From contig NZ_MECL01000158.1 in NCBI RefSeq assembly GCF_014596445.1, positions 46,350 through 110,349 on the forward strand: a stretch of 64,000 nucleotides of DNA, written 5' to 3'. How positions within the stretch are numbered: position 1 is the stretch's first letter; the number at the start of each line of letters is the position of its first letter. The position numbers were made by a program, and so were the translations under genes. This document shows positions 16,021 to 24,270 of the stretch, in pieces. The notes under the pieces were generated by a model. It was not told where the DNA came from. It ran no database searches and saw only the letters and a program-made list of their open reading frames with translations. This DNA comes from Streptomyces sp. CBMA29. GTDB lineage: Bacteria; Actinomycetota; Actinomycetes; Streptomycetales; Streptomycetaceae.

Positions 16021-17015
16021 CGGCGAAAGCGGACGACCACAGCGGCGGCGCGCGTGCGGAGTCCGGCGGGCTCGTCGCTCTGGGGGACGTCGTCGTGTCG
16101 CTGACCAGCGAGCTGCCGGGCCCGCTCGGCCGCGGCCAGCGCCTGGTGATGCGGGTCGCCGGTGCGGAGGCCAACACCGCGGTCGGAGTACGCCGGCTGG
16201 GCCTGCCCGTGTCGTGGGCGGGCGTGGTCTCCGGCGACGGCCTGGGCGACCTCATCATCCGCGAGCTGCGCGCCGAGGGCGTCACCGTACGGGCCCGCCG
16301 GTGCTCGGCGCCGACCGCCCTGCTGGTGCGCACCCAGCGGACCAGCGAGCACTCGACCGTCGACTACTACCGGACCGGCACAGCGGGCGCCACGCTGACG
16401 CCCGCCGACCTCGACCTCGACCTCATCCGCGGCGCGGCGATGCTTCACGTCACGGGTGTGACCCCGGCTCTGGGCCGTGGCCCCGCCGACGCCGTACGCA
16501 TCGCCGTCGAGACGGCACGTCGGGCCGGCGTCGAGGTCAGTTGCGCCCTGAACCACCGCGGCAGGCTCTGGTCGCGGGAGGAAGCCCGCCCCGAGCTGCG
16601 GTGGCTGGTGGAGAGAAGCTCGATCGTCTTCGCCTCGATGGCGGAGGCCGAAATCGTCCTCGGGAGCCGCGACGGTTCCGGGGATGCCGCGGAGACGGCG
16701 GTGAAGCTCACGGCGCTGGGACCCGCCGAAGCCGTCGTCTCCGACGGTGGCGGTCCCGTCGGTGTGCACGCCGACGGGACCGCGAGCCTGCACCGGCCGC
16801 CGGCCCGCCAGGTCATAGACACCGTCGGCGCGGGGGACGCGCTCGCGGCCGGCTACCTCGCCGCCCGCATGCGCGGCCTGCCCGCGGCGGAGAGAATCCG
16901 GGTCGCGCTCGCGACAGCGCGCTTCGCCGTGACGACCGTCGGAGACTGGGACGGTCTGCCGACCTGGGACGAAATCGCCGCCGCCCGCGACACGACCGAC
17001 GACACCATCCGCTGA
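16017..17015 (+). CDS. PfkB-family sugar kinase, probable 2-keto-3-deoxy-galactonate/gluconate kinase
   Basis: 332 residues from GTG 16017. The PfkB features are GAEANTAVGVRRLG (substrate end) and DTVGAGDALAAGYLAAR near the C-terminus, with the catalytic Asp in GAGD. The residue after it is Leu rather than the usual Phe. It phosphorylates the keto-deoxy acid made by the dehydratase and feeds the aldolase encoded just upstream. The first 22 residues are a charged extension that could be shorter if an internal start is used; the GTGA overlap supports the long form. Confidence 0.82.
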   Translation: MTAKADDHSGGARAESGGLVALGDVVVSLTSELPGPLGRGQRLVMRVAGAEANTAVGVRRLGLPVSWAGVVSGDGLGDLIIRELRAEGVTVRARRCSAPTALLVRTQRTSEHSTVDYYRTGTAGATLTPADLDLDLIRGAAMLHVTGVTPALGRGPADAVRIAVETARRAGVEVSCALNHRGRLWSREEARPELRWLVERSSIVFASMAEAEIVLGSRDGSGDAAETAVKLTALGPAEAVVSDGGGPVGVHADGTASLHRPPARQVIDTVGAGDALAAGYLAARMRGLPAAERIRVALATARFAVTTVGDWDGLPTWDEIAAARDTTDDTIR

Positions 17016-17102
17016 CGCCATCCGGCGGTGCCGCCCGCCGACACCGACCACCGGCACACCATCGCCGACACCGCCGACACCGACCGCCGACCTGGAGTGC
17101 AC

Positions 17103-18248
17103 ATGAAGATCACCGGCTGGGAAACCTTCCTGGTGGAGCCGCGCTGGCTGTTCCTGCGCGTCGACACCGACGCGGGTATCAGCGGCTGGGGCGAGCCGAT
17201 CGTCGAAGGACGCGCGGAGGCCGTCAGTGCTGTCGTCGATACCTTCTTCGAATACCTCGTCGGCCGCGATCCCAGGAGGATCGAGCAGCACTGGCAGACC
17301 CTCACCAAATCCGGCTTCTACCGGGGTGGCCCGGTCTTCTCCAGCGCGGTGTCCGGCATCGACCAGGCGCTGTGGGACATCACGGGGCGAGCGCTGGGCG
17401 CTCCTGTCCACGAGCTCCTCGGCGGAGCCGTCCGCGAACGCGCCCGGATGTACACGTGGGTGCACGGCGACGACCCGGAGACGCTGGCGGCCGACGCCCG
17501 GGAGAAGACCGCACTCGGCTTCACCGCCGTCAAGGTCAACCTGACCGAGGCCGCCGCTCCGATCCCGTCCAAGGCCGACCTGGAGTCCTGGGCGCGGCGC
17601 ATGCGGGTGCTCCGGGAGGCCGTGGGTGACACGGTGGACGTCGCGATCGACGTGCACGGCCGTTTCAGCACGGCGGGATCGGCCGCGATGCTGCCGCTGC
17701 TGGAGGCAGTACGGCCCTTCTTCGTCGAGGAGCCCGTGCTGCCCGAGCACTCGCGGAATCTCGCCCGACTGGCGGCGGCCACGCCCATCCCCCTCGCCAC
17801 AGGCGAGCGTCTCTACTCCCGCCGGGAGTTCGACGAGGTCCTGCGGGCCGGTGTCGCCGTGGTGCAGCCCGACCTGTCGCACGCCGGCGGTATTTCCGAG
17901 GTGCGGCGGATCGCAGCCGCCGCCGAGACGTTCGACGCGTTGCTCGCCCCGCACTGCCCGCTGGGGCCGATCGCGCTGGCCGCCAGCCTCCAAGTCGACT
18001 TCGCCACCCCGAATTTCCTCATCCAGGAGCAGAGTCTCGGCATCGGCTACGGCGAGGGCGCCACCATGCTGGCGTATCTGCGCGATCCCTCGGTCTTCGA
18101 CATGTCCGCCGGTCACATCGACCTGCTCACCGGGCCCGGCCTCGGCATCGAGATCGACGAGGACGCGGTGCGCGAGGCAGCCGCGACAGGCCACCGGTGG
18201 CGCCCGCCGATGTGGCAGCACACGGACGGCTCGTACGCCGAATGGTGA
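17103..18248 (+). CDS. dgoD: D-galactonate dehydratase
   Basis: 381 residues, matching E. coli DgoD in length and active-site layout. Metal ligands D183, E209 and E235 and catalytic H185 (AIDVHGRFS) and H284 (LAPHCPLGPIALAASLQ) are all present; LIQEQS near the C-terminus is also typical. It dehydrates D-galactonate to 2-keto-3-deoxy-D-galactonate. A purine-rich TGGAG precedes the ATG. The 87-bp gap before it consists mostly of short CGACACCG repeats. Together with the kinase and aldolase it completes a DeLey-Doudoroff branch, except that the galactose dehydrogenase is not assigned. Confidence 0.88.
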   Translation: MKITGWETFLVEPRWLFLRVDTDAGISGWGEPIVEGRAEAVSAVVDTFFEYLVGRDPRRIEQHWQTLTKSGFYRGGPVFSSAVSGIDQALWDITGRALGAPVHELLGGAVRERARMYTWVHGDDPETLAADAREKTALGFTAVKVNLTEAAAPIPSKADLESWARRMRVLREAVGDTVDVAIDVHGRFSTAGSAAMLPLLEAVRPFFVEEPVLPEHSRNLARLAAATPIPLATGERLYSRREFDEVLRAGVAVVQPDLSHAGGISEVRRIAAAAETFDALLAPHCPLGPIALAASLQVDFATPNFLIQEQSLGIGYGEGATMLAYLRDPSVFDMSAGHIDLLTGPGLGIEIDEDAVREAAATGHRWRPPMWQHTDGSYAEW

Positions 18249-18296
18249 GCCCCGCACGTACCGCACGTACCCCCTTCGTCCATGGAGAGCGCACGC

Positions 18297-20690
18297 ATGA
18301 CGACAGACGAGCTGTGGTACCGGCAGCCCGCGCACACTCCGGCGCAGGCCCTGCCGCTGGGCAACGGCCGCAGCGGGGCGATGCTCTACGGCGGTACGGG
18401 CAGGGAGCGGGTCGATCTCAACGCCGACACGCTCTGGTCGGGGCTGCCTCACGGCACCGCGCCGCGCGCCGACCCGCCGTCCGCGCACCTGGCTCCGCTG
18501 CGCGAGGCGGTCCTTCGCGACCGCGACTACGACCTCGCCGACGATCTGTCGCAGCGAATGCAAGGTCCGTTCGGACAGGCTTACCAGCCGCTCGGAGTGC
18601 TCACCGTCGATACGGACGCCAGGGACGGCTGCCGGGACTACCGCAGGTCGCTGGATCTGGACCGCGCTGTGCACAGCGTGGTGTACCGCCGCGGTGACGA
18701 GGTCATGGTTCGCGAGAGCTTCCTGTCCGCGCCCGCTGGAGTCCTGGTGATGCGGCTCGCCGCGGAAGGGCCGGGCCGGGTGTCGTTCACCGCGCGGCTG
18801 GCGTCACCGCACCGGGGGGCCGCCGTCCGACCGGCCGGCGACGCCCCCTCGACGGTCGTCCTCACCGGCCGGGCCCCGGCGCACCTGGCCTTCGACGAGC
18901 CCGACCCGCTCACCTACCGCCCGGACGCGGGAACGGGCTTCGCCGCCGCTCTGCACGTGGAGGCCGTCGGCGGCTCCATGGAGGTCGCGGCCGACGGGGC
19001 GGTCACGGTGCACGGTGCACGGTCGGCGCTGCTGCGGGTCACGGTGGCCACCGGATATCGCGGTTGGGACACGCCGCCCGCCGGTCCCGACGAGGGCTGC
19101 GCCGAGGAGGCTCTCAAGGTCCTGTCGGCGGCGGTCGCGACCTCTTACGAAGCTCTTCACGCCGAGCATGTCGCCGACCACCGGGCTCTCTACCGCCGGG
19201 CCGCCCTGCGACTGGACGCCGCGCCACACGGTACGGCCGCGGCGGACGCGCCCACCGACGAACGGCTCGCCGCGGCGAGCGCCGGGGCCGAGGACCCGGG
19301 ACTCGCCGCCCTGCTGTTCGCCTACGGACGCTATCTGCTGATCGCTTCCTCCCGGCCGGGCAGCCAGCCCGCCAACCTCCAGGGCGTCTGGAATCACGAC
19401 ACCACCCCGCCGTGGAACAGCAACTGGACGGTCAACATCAACCTCCAGATGAACTACTGGCCCGCCGAGGTCACCGCGCTGCCCGAATGCCACGAGCCGC
19501 TGCTCCGTCTGGTCGAGGAACTGGCGGTGCCGGGGGCCAGGACCGCGCGCGACTTCTACGGCTGCCGCGGCTGGACGGCCCACCACAACGTCGATCTGTG
19601 GCGGCTGACCGACCCGGTGTCGGGCTCGCCGTCCTGGGCGGCCTGGCCGCTGGGCGCCGCGTGGCTGTGCGCGCACCTGTGGCAGCGTTACGAATTCGGC
19701 GGCGACCGCGCCTTCCTGGCCAGGATCTACCCGGTGCTGCGCGGCGCCGCGCTGTTCCTGCTGGACTTCCTCGTCGAGGACGCCGACGGCAGCCTCGTCA
19801 CCTGCCCCTCGACCTCGCCCGAACACCGCTTCCGCAGCGCCTCGGGCCGCCTGGTCGCGGTCGGTGCGTCGGCCACGTCGGACTACTGGCTGATCGGCGA
19901 GCTGTTCGACAACTGTGTTCGGGCGGCGCACGATCTCGGCGCCGACGACGACGTCACCATCCGGTTGCGCAACGCCCGTACGCGGTTGCGTCCCCCGGCG
20001 ACCGGCGTGGACGGCCGGCTGCTCGAATGGTGGGAGGACGTCACGGAGGAGGATGCGGGTCACCGGCATTTCTCGCCGCTCTACGGTCTTTTCCCGGGGC
20101 GCGCCATCGACCCTCGGACCACCCCTGAGTTGGCGGCGGCCGCAGCCGCGGCCCTCGACCGCAGGCTGAAGGGCGGCAGCGGGAGCACCGGCTGGAGTGC
20201 GGCATGGGCCGCCGCGCTGGCGGCCCGGTTGGGCGACGCCGAGACGGCGCACCGCCTGGTGACGACCCTGCTCGCCGAGCACACCACCGCCAACCTGCTG
20301 GGCCGGTGTCCGCCGGAGACCGGTCAGATCGACGCCACTTTCGGCGCGACCGCCGCCATCGCCGAAATGCTGTTGCAGGACGGCCCCGGCGTGCTCGAAC
20401 TGCTGCCCGCACTGCCCTCCGCATGGCCGCAGGGCGAGGTGCGGGGTCTGCGCGCGCGAGGCGGCATCGAGGTCGGCATCCGCTGGCAGAACGGCGCCCT
20501 GGCGGAAGCACTGATCACCTCGGACGTATCCCGCGGCATCGCCGTGCGACTCCCCCCGGGCACACCGCGGGTGGACGTCACCGACGCTGAACGCCCTGCC
20601 CTGCGCCTCGACGCCGCACAGACGGACGACCTCTTGTCCTTCGACGCCGACGGCGGCAGCGGTTACGTCATCCGGCCCTCCGCCGGGTGA
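18297..20690 (+). CDS. GH95 alpha-L-fucosidase, cytoplasmic
   Basis: 797 residues from ATG 18297 with GGAGA upstream; no signal peptide. The GH95 N-terminal domain starts at LWYRQPAHTPAQALPLGNGR. Active-site residues known from Bifidobacterium AfcA have counterparts: N380 and N382 in NINLQMNYWPAE, the general acid E509 in CPSTSPEH, and D679 in GQIDATFG. The family removes alpha-1,2-L-fucose (some members L-galactose) by inversion. Being intracellular and last in a transporter operon, it should act on imported oligosaccharides and supply L-fucose to the dehydrogenase, lactonase and fuconate dehydratase. Confidence 0.9.
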   Translation: MTTDELWYRQPAHTPAQALPLGNGRSGAMLYGGTGRERVDLNADTLWSGLPHGTAPRADPPSAHLAPLREAVLRDRDYDLADDLSQRMQGPFGQAYQPLGVLTVDTDARDGCRDYRRSLDLDRAVHSVVYRRGDEVMVRESFLSAPAGVLVMRLAAEGPGRVSFTARLASPHRGAAVRPAGDAPSTVVLTGRAPAHLAFDEPDPLTYRPDAGTGFAAALHVEAVGGSMEVAADGAVTVHGARSALLRVTVATGYRGWDTPPAGPDEGCAEEALKVLSAAVATSYEALHAEHVADHRALYRRAALRLDAAPHGTAAADAPTDERLAAASAGAEDPGLAALLFAYGRYLLIASSRPGSQPANLQGVWNHDTTPPWNSNWTVNINLQMNYWPAEVTALPECHEPLLRLVEELAVPGARTARDFYGCRGWTAHHNVDLWRLTDPVSGSPSWAAWPLGAAWLCAHLWQRYEFGGDRAFLARIYPVLRGAALFLLDFLVEDADGSLVTCPSTSPEHRFRSASGRLVAVGASATSDYWLIGELFDNCVRAAHDLGADDDVTIRLRNARTRLRPPATGVDGRLLEWWEDVTEEDAGHRHFSPLYGLFPGRAIDPRTTPELAAAAAAALDRRLKGGSGSTGWSAAWAAALAARLGDAETAHRLVTTLLAEHTTANLLGRCPPETGQIDATFGATAAIAEMLLQDGPGVLELLPALPSAWPQGEVRGLRARGGIEVGIRWQNGALAEALITSDVSRGIAVRLPPGTPRVDVTDAERPALRLDAAQTDDLLSFDADGGSGYVIRPSAG

Positions 20691-20699
20691 CCTCCGACG

Positions 20700-20737
20700 G
20701 CCCGTCCGGGGTGAGATGCCTCCCGCCCCGGACGGGC
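20700..20737 (+). terminator. Terminator of the transporter/GH95 operon
   Basis: A perfect 12-bp stem (GCCCGTCCGGGG and complement) with a 14-nt loop begins 10 bp after the GH95 stop and marks the right edge of the sugar island. Confidence 0.75.
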
Positions 20738-20777
20738 TCCCACAAACGCCCGGCCGGCAAGGCCGCTGTCCAGGGTC

Positions 20778-20948
20778 TTAGTCCGCGTCCGTCTCCGCTG
20801 CTTCGCTCGGCGTCGGCAGCTTCTTCTCCTCGACAACGTCGCTGTACGCGGCGAGTACCTCGTCCATCACCTCGTCCTCCAGGGTCTCCCTCTGGTAGAG
20901 CGTCTTGTCCTCGGCGGGGGTGGTGCCCGGCTCATCCGTCATGGCCAT
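20778..20948 (-). CDS. Small acidic protein of unknown function
   Basis: 56 residues from ATG 20948 (or 54 from 20942). It is very acidic (ETLEDEVMDEVLAAYSDVVEE), probably one long helix and a disordered Pro/Thr/Glu tail. No domain is recognised. It faces the VOC gene across a 126-bp gap containing the GTATAC operator. No strong ribosome site is visible. It could be an antitoxin-like, peptide-precursor or accessory protein, but nothing in the sequence fixes this. Confidence 0.45.
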   Translation of the reverse strand: MAMTDEPGTTPAEDKTLYQRETLEDEVMDEVLAAYSDVVEEKKLPTPSEAAETDAD

Positions 20949-20999
20949 CGCATGTCCGCGACGACGCGGTTGATACCGGCCAAGGGCGGGCGAGGGGGT

Positions 21000-21014
21000 G
21001 TATACCATGTATAC
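21000..21014. promoter_or_regulatory. GTATAC-CAT-GTATAC operator
   Basis: Two palindromic GTATAC hexamers flank CAT between divergent genes, 52 bp upstream of the small acidic ORF and 61 bp upstream of the VOC start. The GT-TA/TA-AC symmetry resembles GntR (HutC/YtrA-like) operators. No GntR gene is in the window. Confidence 0.55.
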
Positions 21015-21074
21015 GATGGGGTGGGGCTTCTGGCCCATGGGTTCGAACCGATGACGGAAGGCAGGCACGTCAGC

Positions 21075-21842
21075 ATGCTCACCACGGATTCCATTCTCGG
21101 ATCGGCCACGTGGATCGACATCGCGGCGAAGGACACGGTGGCCGCGGCGGGGTTCTACGGGGCGGTGTTCGACTGGACGTTCCACCCGGCGGGGCCTGAC
21201 GCGGGGAGCTACGGGACCTTGCGGAAGGACGGGAAGATCGTGGCGGCGCTGGGGCCGCTGGTGGACGAGGGGGCGACCCCGGCGTGGACGGTGTACTTCG
21301 AGACGCCGGACGTGGAGGCCACCGCGAAGGCGGTCGCGCAGGCCGGTGGGGCGGTGCGGGCCGAGCCGTTCGACGCGCAGGACGCGGCGCGGATGGCGGC
21401 CGTCACCGACCCGGGCGGGGCGGAATTCGCGCTCTTCCAGCCGAAGGCGCTGAAGGGTCTGGAGACCACGTCGGTGTACGGGTCGCTGGGGTGGGTCGAG
21501 CTCCAGACGGCGGACCCGGCCGCGGCGCTGGAGTTCTACCGCGGGTTGTTCGGCTGGCGGGGGGCGGACACGCAGTTGGGTGACGCGCCGTACACCTTCG
21601 TCTCGACCTCGGAGGGCGACCAGGGGAACACGGCCTTCGGCGGCGTCACGGCCGCGCAGGAGGGTGTGGGCCCGCGCTGGGTGCCGTACTTCGACGTGGC
21701 GGACGCGGACGACATCGTCACCCGCGTCCAGGGCGCGGGCGGGACGGTGCTGGTGCCGACCGTGGACGTGCCGGGCATCGGCCGGATCGCCTGGTTCGCC
21801 GACACCTCGGGCGCGACCTTCGCCGTACTCCAGCCCGCCTGA
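21075..21842 (+). CDS. VOC-family (glyoxalase/bleomycin-resistance fold) protein
   Basis: 255 residues starting MLTTDSILGSATWIDI. Two VOC repeats (about 8-120 and 135-250) each begin with a W-x-D/E-type strand and contain FYxxxFxW (FYGAVFDWTF, FYRGLFGWRG). It lacks an obvious full set of glyoxalase metal ligands. Two-repeat proteins of this kind are common in Streptomyces and usually unassigned (antibiotic resistance or hydroxylase-like). ATG 21051 is an alternative start; 21075 matches the family start and has a purine-rich GGAAGG upstream. Confidence 0.75.
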   Translation: MLTTDSILGSATWIDIAAKDTVAAAGFYGAVFDWTFHPAGPDAGSYGTLRKDGKIVAALGPLVDEGATPAWTVYFETPDVEATAKAVAQAGGAVRAEPFDAQDAARMAAVTDPGGAEFALFQPKALKGLETTSVYGSLGWVELQTADPAAALEFYRGLFGWRGADTQLGDAPYTFVSTSEGDQGNTAFGGVTAAQEGVGPRWVPYFDVADADDIVTRVQGAGGTVLVPTVDVPGIGRIAWFADTSGATFAVLQPA

Positions 21843-21950
21843 TCCCGGCTGTCCCACCCTGCCCCGGGGCCGTACGCCCCGGGGCGGCGACGCGTCCGGG
21901 GCGGCGACGCGTCCGGGGCGGGTCGGGCGGCGGCAGGGCAGACTGGGGGT

Positions 21951-22826
21951 ATGCCTGAACTGCCGGAGGTCGAGTCCCTGAGCGGGTTCCTGGCCGAGCG
22001 GCTGGTCGGCCGTACGGTCGCGCGGGTGTACCCGGTCGCCGTGCACGCGCTCAAGACGTACGACCCGCCGATCGGAGCGCTGGAGGGGCGGACCTTCGAC
22101 GCCGTGGGGCGGCACGGGAAATTCCTCGACCTCACGGCCGGGGAGCTGCACCTGGTGATCCACCTGGCGCGGGCCGGGTGGGTGCGGTGGACGGAGAAGA
22201 TGGCGGACGCGCCGCCGCGCCCCGGCAAGGGACCGCTGGCACTGCGCGTACGGCTCACTGGTACGACCGGCGGCGAGGGAACCGGCTTCGACGTCACCGA
22301 GGCCGGCACCCAGAAGGGCCTCGCCGTCTACCTCGTACGGGACCCGCTGGACGTACCGGGCGTCGCGCGCCTGGGCCCCGACCCCTTCGCCGCCGACTTC
22401 ACCCTCGCGGCCTTCACCGAACTTCTTGCGGGCAAGCGCAGCCAGATCAAGGGCGTGCTGCGCGACCAGAGCGTGATCGCCGGGATCGGGAACGCGTACT
22501 CGGACGAGATCCTGCACGCGGCGCGCATGTCGCCGTACAAGCTGGCCGCCACGCTCACCGAGGACGAGGTGGTCACACTCTACGAGGCGGTCGGTACGAC
22601 GCTGGCCGACGCCGTCGAGCGGTCGCGCGGCGCGGATCTGCGCGATCTGAAGTCGGAGAAGAAGAGCGGGCTGCGGGTGCACGGGCGCAAGGGCGAGCCC
22701 TGTCCCGTGTGCGGGGACACGATCCGCGAGGTGTCCTTCAGCAACTCGGCGATGCAGTACTGCCCGACGTGTCAGACGGGCGGCAAGCCGCTGGCGGACC
22801 GGCGGATGTCCCGGCTGCTCAAGTAG
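21951..22826 (+). CDS. Fpg/Nei-family DNA glycosylase/AP lyase
   Basis: 291 residues. N-terminal PELPEVE gives the catalytic Pro2 and Glu3; the conserved Lys is in GRHGKFL. The helix-two-turn-helix region contains QSVIAGIGNAYSDEIL, and a C-terminal zinc finger has CPVC and CPTC with SFSNSAMQYCP between. It excises oxidised bases and nicks the abasic site. The usual Arg in the finger hairpin is not evident, and an extra GGKPLADRRMSRLLK tail follows the finger. This matches the Streptomyces Fpg/Nei subgroup rather than classical MutM. Confidence 0.88.
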   Translation: MPELPEVESLSGFLAERLVGRTVARVYPVAVHALKTYDPPIGALEGRTFDAVGRHGKFLDLTAGELHLVIHLARAGWVRWTEKMADAPPRPGKGPLALRVRLTGTTGGEGTGFDVTEAGTQKGLAVYLVRDPLDVPGVARLGPDPFAADFTLAAFTELLAGKRSQIKGVLRDQSVIAGIGNAYSDEILHAARMSPYKLAATLTEDEVVTLYEAVGTTLADAVERSRGADLRDLKSEKKSGLRVHGRKGEPCPVCGDTIREVSFSNSAMQYCPTCQTGGKPLADRRMSRLLK

Positions 22827-23275
22827 GCGCACGCGTAAGCTCGCGAAATCGCTCACGCGACTGGTCACGCGACTGCTCACGCAACCGCTCACGTGACCGC
22901 ACAAGTGGCTGGTCAACGAGCCCCGCACGGGCCCGCGTCGAGGTGCCGTCCACTCACGTGCGGTACGCCCCGCTCCGGTTCGGCGGACGCCGGGGTTCCG
23001 AGTTGGTTGACCGGTGCCGTTAACCGTTGGTAGCGTAATGAGGCGAAAATGTGATCACCTGCTACCGGGCGTGGCCTCCTGCCATGCCGGGTGGATACCA
23101 GGGGAGTACCAGGTGTGATCGAACGCGATGGGGAACGCTCAGGCCCGTAAGCGCTCCCGCAGTCGCCCTCGTCGGCCTTTTCGGCCGGTCGGGGTGGCGT
23201 CGCGTTGTGGAAAGGCGCCCGCTCGGGGGCAGGCCGCCGATGTGGTTCTTACTCGGAAGAGACACGGGCGGACTT
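22827..23275. other. 449-bp gap without a convincing gene
   Basis: After the glycosylase stop the gap holds a 12-bp tandem repeat (22851-22898). AT-richer DNA around 23015-23060 (GTTAACCGTTGGTAGCGTAATG) probably carries the promoter of the LuxR-type gene. The open frames through it are arginine- and proline-rich and look like chance. Confidence 0.4.
22851..22898. repeat. Four tandem copies of a 12-bp repeat
   Basis: GCTCACGCGACT, GGTCACGCGACT, GCTCACGCAACC and GCTCACGTGACC run head to tail, 26 bp after the glycosylase stop. Confidence 0.8.
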
Positions 23276-24007
23276 ATGACTTCGGAAATTCTCCACCATT
23301 CGCGTCGCATGCCGTTTCCCGCGCGGCTCCGCGTGGTGTTGTTCATGGAGGACCAGATACTGCGCCTCGGGGTGCAGGCGATCATGTCGGGACTCGCGAC
23401 CGGCGTGGAGACGTACTTCGCGGCGAACGAGTTCGACTTCATCGGCAAGGTGCGCGAACACGCCCCCGATGTGGCGGTGTTGACCGCGGCCAACCGGCGG
23501 CTGTGGACGGTCGTCGGGGATGCCGGGGGTGTCGGGGAGACCGGAAGTGCCGGGGGTGTCGGGGGCGAGAACCCTTCACCACGGCTGCTGTTGGTGATCG
23601 AGCAGCATCAGACGGGGGACCTGGCGGGGCTGCCCGCCGACGGATATCTGATCCGGCAGGACCTGTCGGCGGCCGGAATGGCCCGCGCCCTCGATCAGTT
23701 GGCGGCCGGGGAGATGGCGATTCCGGTGGAGCTGGGCCGCAGCCTCATCCAGCAGGCGGCGGCAGCGGCCCCGGTGAAACGGCGCGGTGCGCTGACGTCA
23801 CGTGAGAACGAGACGCTGGTGCTGTTGGTGCGCGGCCTGAGCAACAAGCAGATCGGCAGGCGCCTGTTGATCTCCGAGCACGGCGCCAAACGGCTGGTGA
23901 GCAGCGTCCTGCTGAAGCTCGACGCCACGAACCGGACCAGCGCCGTCGTCAAGGCGATCAGGATGGGGCTGGTCGACGAGGCCACGCTGGCGGACACCGC
24001 GAACTGA
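23276..24007 (+). CDS. LuxR/NarL-type regulator with an atypical receiver
   Basis: 243 residues from ATG 23276 (GGAAGAG upstream). The C-terminal LuxR helix-turn-helix is clear: LTSRENETLVLLVRGLSNKQ then IGRRLLISEHGAKRLVSSVL. The N-terminal domain resembles a receiver (RVVLFMEDQILRLGVQAI), but the phosphoacceptor position in APDVAVLTAANR is Thr, not Asp, and a Gly/Val-rich insert follows. It therefore probably works without phosphorylation. No kinase gene is nearby. It may belong to the Streptomyces orphan regulators. An upstream in-frame extension to 23051 exists but lacks coding character. Confidence 0.72.
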   Translation: MTSEILHHSRRMPFPARLRVVLFMEDQILRLGVQAIMSGLATGVETYFAANEFDFIGKVREHAPDVAVLTAANRRLWTVVGDAGGVGETGSAGGVGGENPSPRLLLVIEQHQTGDLAGLPADGYLIRQDLSAAGMARALDQLAAGEMAIPVELGRSLIQQAAAAAPVKRRGALTSRENETLVLLVRGLSNKQIGRRLLISEHGAKRLVSSVLLKLDATNRTSAVVKAIRMGLVDEATLADTAN

Positions 24008-24040
24008 CGGGTGCACCGACCCGCGTGACGTACGCCCGTA

Positions 24041-24090
24041 CGGACAGCGGCCGTACGGGCGCGGGCGGACAGCGGCCGTACGGGCGCGGG
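24041..24090. repeat. Perfect 25-bp tandem duplication
   Basis: CGGACAGCGGCCGTACGGGC plus GCGGG occurs twice without a gap, between the LuxR-type and membrane-protein genes. Each copy contains the palindrome CCGTACGG, which could form a hairpin. Confidence 0.8.
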
Positions 24091-24270
24091 CGGCGCGGGC
24101 CGGGCCGTAGAAGCGAGTGACGGCGACCGTACGCGCTCACCCGGCCGGGCCCCAGGCCCCGGGCCCCAACGGCCCACGTCGCGCGCCCGCCGCGAACACC
24201 CGCGTAAATTCCGCTGAACATTCGGCGTACGAGGCGGCCATCCGCGCCTTACCGCGCGGGCACGCGGCTA

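Noticed and set aside
15600..18674. 1024-codon open frame on the minus strand opposite the aldolase, kinase, dehydratase and GH95 genes
   Set aside because: Its residues are the Arg/Gly/Val-rich antisense of genes with clear active sites; this is a high-GC shadow.
21030..21050. GGGTTCGAACC resembling a tRNA T-arm near the VOC gene start
   Set aside because: No matching acceptor, D or anticodon arms can be folded around it.
20949..22928. Minus-strand frame extending the small acidic protein to 716 codons
   Set aside because: The extension is antisense to the VOC and glycosylase genes and has no coding character; only the last 56 codons differ in composition.
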